NCBI GenBank assembly: GCA_014529385.2
Contig: CM043959.1
Location: forward strand, 87,428,529 to 87,492,528
Origin: Adiantum capillus-veneris
Lineage: Eukaryota > Streptophyta > Polypodiopsida > Polypodiales > Pteridaceae
Direction of reading: 5' to 3'
Length of the DNA stretch: 64,000 nucleotides
The notes below the pieces were generated by a model, which saw only the letters and a program-made list of their open reading frames with translations, did not search any database and was not told where the DNA came from. The position numbers and the translations under genes were made by a program. Positions 34,690 to 46,066 of this stretch are shown piece by piece (the first letter of the stretch is position 1; each line of letters opens with the position of its first letter).

Positions 34690-35878
34690 TTGACAAGGGT
34701 GATAGAAACTCATTTCAATGGTTTTAGAGAGTACGTTCAAATCATGGATGAATTCTATACAAACCTACTCCTATTCTTGGACATTGATGATGTCAGTAGG
34801 GATGTAGCTATTGTCCAAGTTATACATGATAAAGGTGATAATCCTATTCTTCTTGTTTGGACAAGTAACAAAGTTAAGACCCCATATTGTCAAGTTTTAA
34901 ACTTTGTACTACTTTTAATTATGTTTTCCCTCTTTGTAGTAGTATTGGTTTTTAGCATTTAGCTTACATTACGATTTAAGAATTTGTCCTTTTAGAAGTT
35001 GTATTGTGGAGTTTGATTTTTAGGATTAAGTCTTTTTGATGTCTTATCTTTGTTAGCTAAAAGGTTACTTGTTTCAAATTTTAGTTTGAAGAGAAAGGGC
35101 ATTCAAGTAATCGAATCCTTCTCTAAAGCTTCTTCGTGGCATCAAGGTAACATCCAACAAAGAATTCAAAGGAGTCTTCTTGGACGATTCTACAAGGCAT
35201 CAAAAAAGGAAATTTCGGCTCAAGTTTCAAAGGCACAACCAAAGCTTCAAAGCAAAGGGCACTACCTCCTTTATTGAAAAGAGGGGTTTCACCATCGGTG
35301 AAGAGGAGCTTCACATAAGGAAAAATTTGTATCTCTCTCTTGCAATTACCTCTATTTTTTTTTGCAACCTAGCACCATTTGTAATGTATGTCACTACATC
35401 TATCATTAAGGAGAATAATGTCATTGTGCACTTGTACATAGTCAAGACACTGGCCTTGGAGAATCTCCAAGTGCAAAGAGAGCTCTAATGCACCATGGGG
35501 GAATTTGGGAATTCTACCTCAAGGGGAGGGAAATTGGTAGCAATAGCATTCGCATCGGCGTTAGTAGTTTTTTCATCAGTGGCTTTTTGCATTGCACTTG
35601 TTTTCAATAAAGGTCAAGACAAAGCTATGGCAGCATTGACATCATTGGAACCAACAAGGTGTGGTTAGAAGACTCCAAGAATGGAATGAAGAAAAGGGGG
35701 GAAGACATGCATGTTTCAAAGACAAAGATTTCTACTTCAAGGGGAGAATTCATCTTTTATTTTGTCATCTTTTGTGGATTTGTTAGCCTTTACTGATATC
35801 TTGTGTGGATACTGTGTCATCCTTAGTGGATATAGAATCTTCAATGTATTGTCCTAGTCCAAACCCCAAGGGGAGGAT
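34690..35878 (+). other. Probable internal remnant of an LTR element
   Basis: Short plus-strand frames (34690-34962, 35050-35277, 35180-35488) have no known motif. The segment ends in a purine-rich CCAAGGGGAGGAT directly before an LTR-like sequence, as the 3' end of an LTR retrotransposon would. It could be a non-coding (LARD-like) derivative; this is inference. Confidence 0.35.
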
Positions 35879-36287
35879 TGTAAGGTATGAGATTTGTCCT
35901 AGAGTCACTAGAGTGTGAGTGAATGAGAGAAGAGGTTGAATTATCCCACATGTAATAGTGTAAAGCTGTAGAGCTACTTAAAGCTCATTTCATGGTTAAC
36001 CAAATTCATTCCAAGTTTGCATCTTGTTTATGGTGAGCCTATGATGGGTTAGCAAATTACTCAAGATCGTGTTTATGAGTCCAAGTTAATCTATTTTGGA
36101 ACCTAATTTTCTTGAGTAACAATCTAGCCTACACACACTCACTTGTGTACACAATGTTTGTCTATCACCCATCTTAGCTAGCACAGTCCCATTCCCATTC
36201 CCATCACCACCTTTGTACACTAAGGTTTTTATCCCAATAGAATAACTTGAGAGCTTTAGTCTTTATCTTGTGACTACTCCAACCATA

Positions 36288-36340
<53 letters not shown>

Positions 36341-36361
36341 CATGTCTCTTTGATCCTAACA
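35879..36361 (+). repeat. Putative LTR, 483 bp
   Basis: It starts TGTAAGGTATGAG right after a purine-rich tract and ends GATCCTAACA. It is followed by AGTGGTAT, which shares only the first bases of the usual primer site. It contains a (TC)n tract at 36291-36337 near its end. No target duplication flanks it and no second copy was found. Confidence 0.5.
36291..36337. repeat. (TC)n microsatellite
   Basis: Perfect TC run inside the putative LTR. Confidence 0.95.
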
Positions 36362-38455
36362 AGTGGTATTGTTGCAGTTGCTAATAGCTTGTGCAAAGAG
36401 CTTTGGAGTGCATATTTGTGAGCAATGTGGGAAATCAATGCAATGGAGAGAGCCATGTTAAAAGCATTGTGTAAAGAAAATTTTTAAAGTTTGAAGCTAC
36501 ATTGTATGTTTTTAAAGGCATATGGAGCTAAGGTTCTGCCTTTTTTGGTATGTACCTTTTAAGGGGAGGCTTTGTTCTAGAACCTTGTTTTTTTGTTTCA
36601 TCCTTTTGCCGAATAGAGGTCAATAAAGCCGACATGGAGGTAAAGAGTGAGGGGTAGACTACTATGAGGTTATGAAGCAAGTGATAGTCTATCCTATTGA
36701 GTGGTGTTGAGTAGACAACACACTGAAGCTTGTGTGCATTGTTCTGTTAGAGCTACTTGAGCTCCTCACATCTATCTTGCGTAGAGATCAATCCAAAAGC
36801 ATTTGAAAGTGCTTTGAAGCACTTTCAAAGTTTGCAGAAACCACCTTGAGCCACTTTTTCAAGTGGTTTCACAACTCTGGTTTAGAAAATAGCTTACAAA
36901 ACACTATTGGGAGACTAGAAGTGATTAAAAATAAAGTTAAGCAATTAGTAGCATTGCAAAGAAACACTTTTTTGTTAGTTATAAAGGATTTCTTTGCATT
37001 CACTAGTATTTTGTTCTTATTTTTAGTCTTTCTTTTGCATATTGCACTGGTTTCACATTCCTTCTGCCTTTCCCCAATTCACAAATCATTTCACATGATA
37101 TCACATCAGCTTATCACCACATTTTCTATTATTCCACATGTATATGGAATGAACTACACACAACCTATGATTGGAGGGACCTGAAAAGCTCATTGGTACA
37201 AGCTATGCTCATTAGAAGATTAAGATGGTCGTTTTTTTTTGGCCTCGTATACACAAGCAACAATGTGGTAGAAGAAAATGGAAGAATGAAGTACTATTTT
37301 CAAGTCATCAAGGAAAGCAACACAGAGTCATTTACCCATGGATGAGCTCTAGGCAAACAGCTCATTATCTTCAAGGATAGAGTTTCATTTGGAATCAGAG
37401 AGTCTCCCTAAAGGGAAGAAATTATGGAGTAAGGGAAGGTACATCATTAAGATAAGGGAATGTAGGCAAAATCTACTTACCATGAGTTGCTTCGTTTCTT
37501 TGTTTCCTAATTACAAGATTATTATTCTACTAGAGTTGAGGAAAGGTGTTTAGGAACGCAAGTCACACCATCTTTTAGCAACAGGTGTGAACAAATTCTT
37601 ATGATTGATGACGTGATGAATGCATGGCACCAAGGAATCATAACAATGCTATGGCTTGATTGTGTCTAAGGTTGCCTAACAATGCTAAAATTAGTGATAA
37701 AAGCTTCACCTTGGAAGATTTGGTCATGCTTAGGCCTGACTTCCCAGCTCTTTTTTTTTAAAAAAAAGCTTGCTGATGCATATTTGTGATCATGTATATG
37801 ACCATAGTAAACATGGGTGCAATTTTTAGAAACCCAATGGTAGTCTATGTTATCAAGTGGGATTGAGTTAGGTGCAAGCAAATCACCTCAAGAGAGAATG
37901 TCTTATGTAGGACATTATGCACTGAACTAACATCACTAGACTTGGTAGACATGTCCACAACAGCAGCACAATTGGTATATATGTCCATAACACCACCATC
38001 CAAGAAGAGATTCATATCCATTGCTCATGGAGTCATGTTTGAAACAATTTGGAGCCTGTTGGCCTTGATTGCTTGGAGTATACAATCCAACTGAGCACTC
38101 CATGAAATGACATTGCAAAAAGTGAGCTTCTCAATTGTGCTAACCTCACCAAGAAAAGGCTGGCGTTTTTGTATGGTCACCCATGGACCTTGTGACTTTG
38201 AGTCTCAAGGTTAAATGCATGCATTTAGAGGCATACACTCAAGCTTCACAATCCACAAAGGTAGAGTCGAAAGGACCTTTGACAAAAGAAGGCAGATTCA
38301 AAAGGAGGACCTTTGATAGACCAAAGAAGGGTTGTTAGCCTATAGTCTTGGGCCACATGGGGAGCCTAATGCGAACAATGCTACTAATCAATTTACTAGT
38401 AAGAGAGTCTAGAACCTACGCCACTTGCCACTTCGTGTCATAGAAACATTATCAC
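36362..38455. other. Unassigned region left of the RF3 gene
   Basis: No gene was recognised. A purine-rich AAGGGGAGG near 36560 and two adjacent hairpins (36802-36829 and 36837-36871) are the only visible structures. A 112-codon plus-strand frame at 36846-37184 has a hydrophobic stretch but no known motif. Confidence 0.4.
36802..36871. other. Two adjacent inverted repeats
   Basis: The first has perfect 13-bp arms (TTTGAAAGTGCTT and AAGCACTTTCAAA) with a 2-base loop. The second has arms GAAACCACCTTGA and TCAAGTGGTTTC with one bulged base. Confidence 0.8.
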
Positions 38456-38659
38456 TGATGTACATTTTTTGTGAATTCTTTCAGTACCTTCTAGACCAAA
38501 ACAGCTAGTGGAAAGGTACACCATATATAAGCCTAAACACTATAAGGGCATAGGGCACTTGATGTACATTTTTTGTGAATTCTTTTAGTCCTACACCAAA
38601 ACAGCTAGGGGATAGGTACACCATATATAAGCCTAAACACTATAAAGGGCATAGGGCAC
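38456..38659. repeat. 104-bp tandem duplication
   Basis: TGATGTACATTTTTTGTG occurs at 38456 and 38560. Both copies run to CATAGGGCACT. It lies a few hundred bases beyond the RF3 stop codon. Confidence 0.93.
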
Positions 38660-38927
38660 TTGATGGTGGTCGATGGTGAGGAAGTAGGTGCACATTTCAC
38701 AAAATACAAAACAAGACATCCAATGTGCCCAAAAATAAACTTGGATAGGGGGCAATGATCGAATGGATCCTGGATTACTTTATCGGACTTCAGAAAATGA
38801 GATGTCCATATCAATCACCATCCTGGTTTAAACATTGACTTTGTCTATATATTTACAAATACATTTCCTTTTCCAGTTCCAATACAAGGTAGATGTGGAT
38901 CAGCTCAAATCATAGCATAAATGACTA

Positions 38928-41770
38928 TCAATGCTCCTCACTTGGGGGTAACGCATATGGTGTAAGCTCTCCAATTTCGGAGTTTTCAGCCTGTAAACAT
39001 GCCAAGACACAAACATGTGAGATTGCAGGCCATCATCAGAGAATCTTGATGAGGCTAGCCCATATTTTAGGGAGTATTAAACATCTTAAAGACACTGGTA
39101 CAAGGCTGTTGCTACAGCACCTAGAATCCCATCCCACAAACCACTCTGGTAATCCTCTCAAGCTATACAGCTCAGGAGTTGGACCCCTCCAACGAGCAGA
39201 TACCTCCTAAAACCGTAAATTATTCACTATATTCACGGTCCCAAGAAACTCAGCAAAAGAGAGTGCAAACTAGAGACTCCTGATATCTCCACCAGACTTT
39301 ATATCTGATTGCCCCATCATGCACAAACCAAAAATTACCACGTCCACATCAATGCCATCAGTGATCCATACAGACTGGAGAACCGGGTGCGGTGCATGGA
39401 CACGTTCATTGACAGCCACATGCCCACTGAACCATGTGAGTTCATGGATTCAAAGGTTCCAGACTTGAAACCATAATGAAGCCTCGCATTTCAAAGAATG
39501 AAATGAAAACAAGTGTTTTTGGGGCAGAGATAACACTACAAGTTGAGAGCACGATATGCATAAGACAGCCTATTATTGGCAACCTCTTGTCATGACTAAA
39601 AAGCACAAATGTAATCCTGGCCACAAGTATAGACATTTAAATGTCCTTTTTATGCACGAGCATCATACATCACTTTCATCCTTTTGCTGTATCTATCAAT
39701 CAGGCATGTTGTTTCGGTCATCACATGAGATTCTTTTCTTGATGTTTAAGGACTTTCGGGTGTTTATACAAGTAAAGCCTTACAGACACACTTTACCCTT
39801 GCAGCTAATGTAACTTGATACTTCTTTAGTATGTGTGAACGATCTTCGATTCCGTCACTACTTACCATCAGTTGTGACACACTCCATCCATTTCGAAAGA
39901 GCAAAACTGGTCTTCCCCACTGTCAAAAAGCAGCACAAGTATTACAAACATCAAAATGTCAATCTTGGCTGAAAAGATGAAGTTTGGTAGCCTACCATTG
40001 AGCTGGAATATCCCTTAAGGCGACTTGAGTTAGCATGAAAACTATCTTGTCATGGTCTTTGCGATACAGACAATACAAAACGTGTATTTCATATTTTGAC
40101 CTGGCTGAAAATTGTCCTCCTACCCACTTATTCAAGTGAAAAATGCTTCATAGTGAAAAGAGGGTCATATAAGTAATAGAAGTAAGACATAACTGAATTC
40201 AAACTCTCCCAACACCATCCGAACCGTTTCTTTTGTTTCAAGCCCATCTTGTGGACACCACATCCCCCATTCCCTATCCAGAATGAGGCCCCATGTCAAT
40301 CTGCTCACTTGATTATTCACGAGTCAAAATCCTGGGACACCAACCAAGTTTTGCACCTTGGCCTTGACTTAGAGATCTCCAAAGACTTCAATATCAGTTT
40401 TCAAGAAAATCTCACAGATATTTCTCTTAAATGTCTAAGGAGAGGTGCTAAATTCCAAAGAACCTATGCATTGGTTTAATCTCTACCCTCAAAACTCAAA
40501 TCTAACAAACATAAGGATCCCATGACCATAGAGAAGATTGATGTTAGGGATAATCAAAGAGTTAAGAAAATTGACAAACGCGCTACATCTTGAATATCTT
40601 TATTTAAAGGATAATCAGCATCCTACCCAATCTTTTACTGTGGCACAGTTGTAAAGCTTCCCAGCCTTCTGGATTGCAGGCCAGCCTCCCGTCACCCATC
40701 TAGCAACGCTGTAGCCCAGAGGTTCAAGCTGCACCTCAACTCCATATTCACTCGACATCCTGTATTGCAGAACCTACAATAAGAAAATAAAATTTAATAA
40801 TTGCCAGACTTGGCATCAGTATCTGGGCTAGAACTGTGAACCTTCTCTTAATGCCGGTGAGTTCTAACCAAGCTGTCATGCCACTGAGGTCTCATCTCAG
40901 CCACCAATACACATATGTGACAAGACCCTTACTGCTAAGCCTGCATGCAGACCTTCCACAATCTCTCTCACGGTAGCAGCAGTCGAACCTACGGCAACCT
41001 GATCAACAAGAATCATACCTACCAGCTAGACTACCGCTTGGTCGTCTAGATCTGTGACCTTCCCTTTTGAACCATTTCCTTTCACACACACTTTTTTTTC
41101 ACAAGTTTGACCTTGGCCATTTTTATGTTTTCACAATGGGAGCAAAACCTATTGACCTCAAGTGTCAGGTTAAGAAATTTATAGACCTCAAATTGAAGTT
41201 GCCCAACAGCTGCTAAGATGGGATCTGTTCTTCCAGAATCCACAGAATACAGGACCTACATTCACCAAACGATTCCATCAGGTTCATATGAAACAAAGAG
41301 GTTACCGCCCATCCAACTAGCCTTCTGATGGACCAAGGTCTCACTCACACAAATTATACCTGAACTGCACCCTCACCCAACAACTCTGTGAGTCCCTTTT
41401 GAAATTGTTTATATTTTGACGGATTCGGATTTCGCATGTAACTAAACAGTTCTGGGGAGAATGAGGGTATTCCAGGAAACACCACACGTGATCCCGTGTA
41501 GATTGTATCGCCAATTGCAAATGTATTCGGATTATTCAATCCAATGACTGAAACCGCATAATTAAAGTCAGTGCTTATACACGCTTGTTATATTGAAGGC
41601 AGACATCTGCTCCTAAAAGAGTACATAAATGCAAACAGGGAACTCACCATCCCCTGCAAATCCTGTTTCAACTGTCATCCGATCTTGAGCAAACATCTTT
41701 TGTGGCCTTGTCAATGACACCTGTCTTCCTGTCCGTGCTAGTTGCACTTTCATTCCTTTCATAAACTGGC
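38928..41770 (-). CDS. prfC: RF3 3' exon cluster (six exons): domains 2 and 3
   Basis: The exon at 41770-41648 continues domain 2 in phase from 52351 ([29 protein letters not shown]). The exon at 41547-41360 carries [19 protein letters not shown] and the [18 protein letters not shown] block diagnostic of RF3. The exon at 41255-41187 ends AAVGQLQFE, and 40773-40627 has [19 protein letters not shown]. The exon at 39919-39866 has [18 protein letters not shown]. The final exon, 38990-38928 ([20 protein letters not shown], stop), joins in frame, has a good acceptor and a reasonable length, but is short and poorly conserved. Confidence 0.88.
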
Positions 41771-44700
41771 CTGATACACATAGCATATCAGTCATCCCTC
41801 TCTTCAACAAAGAACAGTGCCCCCGCACCCACCCCCCCCCCCCCCCCCAAAATTTTCCTGTTTTCCTTACTCTCGACACAATCTATTCACACTTTTAATC
41901 AACCAGAAGGATGCAATAAACATTCCATCCTGTACACATAAGAAAGTATGTAAATAAGCACCAAAATCACAAGATTCACTGAAGACACTCGCCTTGACAA
42001 AATTTTCCAATGAGATGTACTAAAGTCTTCATATGAAACACAATCACACAATCTAGTTGATGAACAGGCCCCAGGGTACAGCAGCAATCTGACTATCTAA
42101 CCACCATATTGAACTGAAGTCACAGACATTTCTAACAAAACATCAAAAATAAATCCATAAATCTTCATTACACCTCTCTTTGGTTTGTGTCAGTCTTCTA
42201 CAGAATTGGGTGGATTAGCATCATTTTCAACTTGCAACAAACCCACACAACCCCTACATTCAAGCTTGATGACACTTAGCAATAATGCAAGCTGAATAAA
42301 CAATTATGGCGAAAAATATACAGCAAATTTAAGCAAGATACAACACCTTATCCAAATATAGCCGTCCACAAGCTACTTCGGCTTATGGAAATATAACTGT
42401 TCACAAGCTACTTCGGCTTCACTGTCACAGATTCCAACTACACCCAATAATTCCTACTTCAAGAGAAGGGGATCGAGTAACACTCTTGCCAACATGTGCC
42501 CATTGGCAGCATGTAAGAGTGGTATGCTCTTTCCAGAGGTGGTCCTGTGTTTGACCCTGTTTTCACTACTAAGGACTTTGGAGACTCTGGATTTGGCAAG
42601 GAAAGCCACTCAGTCAGTTGGAGTGGGATCGTGGTGAGTGGTAGTGCCCTTCATTGGGCCATGATGGAGCCCCTCTTATCATTTTTTGAGTACTTTGTTT
42701 CCCTTGGGAGGAGACTTCTTTTGCAGACTTGGCACCCTCCTCACTGCACTGTAACAGGGAACGGGGGGAACACCATAGTTACAAGGGATGGAGGGGACGG
42801 ACCCTAGGGATGGGGGACGCCCATTTCCGGGACGGGGACGGGTGGGGACGGATGGAAAAAGAGCTGCCAAGTGGGAAGGCAGGCAAAACGTCCCAGGGAC
42901 GGCAGGGAACGGCAGGGGACGGTAGGGGATGGGAGGGGACTTTTTTTAAAATTTGAGAACTTGATCATTTCTAGAGGCTAGTTTCTCTCCAATAGCCATA
43001 TGTTTGAACTTCGAAGCACCCCAATGGCTATAAAAGCCACCCTTTGGGTCCTCATTTCTCGATGTTTTATTAGCACATTTGCGTCTATATGACTCATGTT
43101 CTTTGGTCTATTTAGTGTAAATTTGTGGTCAAAGTGATGCTGTATGTGTGTGGCATGTGTACAGGTCAAAAAATGCCAAAAAAACTCTTTTTTTTTTTTT
43201 TTGTCGTCTCGACCCCCATCCCCGTTCCCGACCCCGACCTGCCGTCCCATGTAACTATGGGGAGCACAGCCCAAACGTTCCGAAACGGCGTTTCGGACAA
43301 GTCCTGTTCCCGAAACGGAGATGGGAACGGAACGCTGTTCCGGAACGGGGTGTAACCGGCACGGTGTTCCGGAATGGGCGGAACATGAGGCGGAACGGCG
43401 AAATGGGCAAAAGTAGGCATTTGGGTGAAAAAAAGTGGGCTTTTGGGGACAGATTTGGGATTGTTCGGGGAACATATTTGGTGCAGTTTGAGGGCAGGTT
43501 AGGGGGCAGATTTGGGGGCAGTTTTGGGGTTGTTTAGGAGTTTATTTGGGACTAAGCTGAATGGAGGTAATTCAATCCTTACTTTAGGTTGACCGTTCCA
43601 GCCCCGTTCCCGTTCCGGGCCCTCCTCCTCCCCATTCCCGTTCCCCGTTCCCGTTCCGGGTAACTATGCCTCACTGTCCATGCTAGTCAGAGGTTTGGTA
43701 GGATCAGTGCATCCTCCCCGCCTTCCAGAGATAGTTTTGGTCATGCATTTGGACCCCCCGGATTGGCCGTAGGATATGTTTTTCCATGTGGATGATAGCA
43801 CATGCAGGATTGTCTGTTGGTACTTGGTCGGCAGTCACACTGGTCATGACCCCCCTTGTCAGAGATGTACTTCAGAGCCTGAGTCTTCGAGGCATTGTTT
43901 TTGGGTTTGTCCTTTTGCGCAACCAGTGTGGATGGCAGTTTTTTGATTGTCGATTCCAGTGGGCATCCAGGATGGGTTCGTGACGTGGGAGGCAGTTGCA
44001 TGGCTTTTACAATTTCCGGGGTCACACATCTTTTTCCAGGGCTTGCCCACAGATCCAGTCTTCTTGCTTACTCCCTTGGGTTATAGACCGGGCACTCTAC
44101 AGATGATCCCAGATGAAGTCACCAGCTGGATTTATGCCAGCGACACAGTATTCACCACGATATGCAGCATCATGCTTTGGAGCCAAAAACTGGGAAATAT
44201 GGAACTGGCCCGTAGATGGAAAACCAGTGGTACAAGGCTCTGGGGAAACAATGCCCTAGGCCTGGGGCCACCAAGAGGCACACAAAATGACACCACCGGC
44301 AGTACAAGGTGGGCAAAACAATGGCAGCAAAGAAAAAATGAGAAAATTACCTCACATAGGCCAGCCACAAAACAGCCCTCACTCCCTATGATCAGCCCCT
44401 AGGAGATACTGGGGCACTAGCAGCTCTGCCAGGACCAGCTAGAGAGGTGACAAACTCTTAACAATTACATGGGGTACCTTGGCACTTCGTGAGACTGTGA
44501 CTGGTAGAGCGCATACAAAGGAGGGTCTATCAAGATGGTTCACTCCACCATTGGAGTGAAGTAGGTGGATGTCTGTTTCTCTTTTTCGTATGTATATTGA
44601 TGAGGTATCACTGGTCTATACAGAGATGTAGGGAGAAGGGGTGTACAGTCATCAGGCACTTGGATACCCTTGTTGCTCTATTCGGATAATAGCATTCTCA

Positions 44701-46024
44701 TTGTTGACTCACGAGAGACAGTTGGATGCATTATGGATCAATACAGTGTAGAGATTTGTCTGTGAACAATAGGTGACGGCATCAGCATCGGACACTTGCC
44801 AAGTTTCCAGCTAGCCATCTTGACAGTGTTTGGGGGGGTGGTGACTCTAGTATACAGATGTCATCTTGGTTTTGAGTCGTGTGGCTTTACTAGGAACAGA
44901 TTGCCACCCTTTAAATATTTCTGGATGCTCCATTGTTGGCATTGATATGCTGAGAGATTAACTGGATTATTACATGGGATCCAGATTGATATAGAGAGGA
45001 CATGGGTGTGCCTCCTCCGGAGTTGAGGGACAAAATTGGTTTTTTACAAAAATTATTGTTGCCATGAACTCTTTTTTTCCAGAAAAGATCTTGGGGTCAC
45101 GTTTGTGAAACCTAGTGTTTTTTAAGACCACCTTTTTTGCTCATGTGGTCTGATCTAGTCTATTTGAAGTTGCAAGTTTCAAGTAAGCCATAAGTTCTTT
45201 GCCACATGATACACCTAATTCACAATTTACTCTGATATGTTATGCAATGTGCATGATCATTTAGTGTCTAGGTATATATGTCGATATTTAAATTGAAGTT
45301 TTTGTCGAAACCTCTCAGATGGCATTCCTGACATGGACTAAAACCTCCTGAAACCTCCGTAACCCATTTTGAAACTTCCCATTCGGAAACTCCGTGGCTA
45401 CTAATCACAAAGAAATCCTAGACAAGGATTTTGACACGCAGCCATAAGATAAATACATCCTCAATAATGTGAACAAAATTGGTTACAGTTAGCGGAGGAC
45501 CCGTTTAGAGGCAGGTGATAGATTTCTTCCAGAGTAGCACCTCTCACCAGAGCTGCAGGACACGTCACTTTTTGAGTACACGGTTTCTCTTGGATAGAGC
45601 TTCAGAGATTAGTATATCTGGACCGTCTCTCTTGCAGATCTTGTAACGAGATATATATCATCGCCGCATTAATGCCATTATCAAGAGGCATTGAGCAGCT
45701 CCTGCGAGGTTCTTTATAGAAGAGGAGATTGATGCCATGATGCAGCAGCGTATGAGAGAGTTACTGTGATGGTGCCTATAGTGACAGCCTACTGAGGAGA
45801 TGAGGCTTTGGGAGACATGCTACCAGCTGGCATTTTCACTCGTTTGTTCACATTTATAGTATTTTCTACCTTGTCTTTTGTATTTCACATTTTCTTTTGT
45901 ATTAGACCTTTGGATCAAATGACAATGATGTAATTTTTTGGTCCATAGTTCTTTTAGGCTGTTTGCAAATGTAAATTGAATTTCATTTCTCGTTTAGTAG
46001 CTCATGCACTCTACAATTTTATGG

Positions 46025-46066
<42 letters not shown>

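Noticed and set aside
36846-37184. A 112-codon membrane-protein-like gene
   Set aside because: A hydrophobic stretch in AT-rich DNA is expected by chance; there is no motif, no context and no supporting splice or codon signal.
41354-41539. A short gene of 61 codons
   Set aside because: It is an RF3 exon with a conserved core and splice sites, not an independent ORF.
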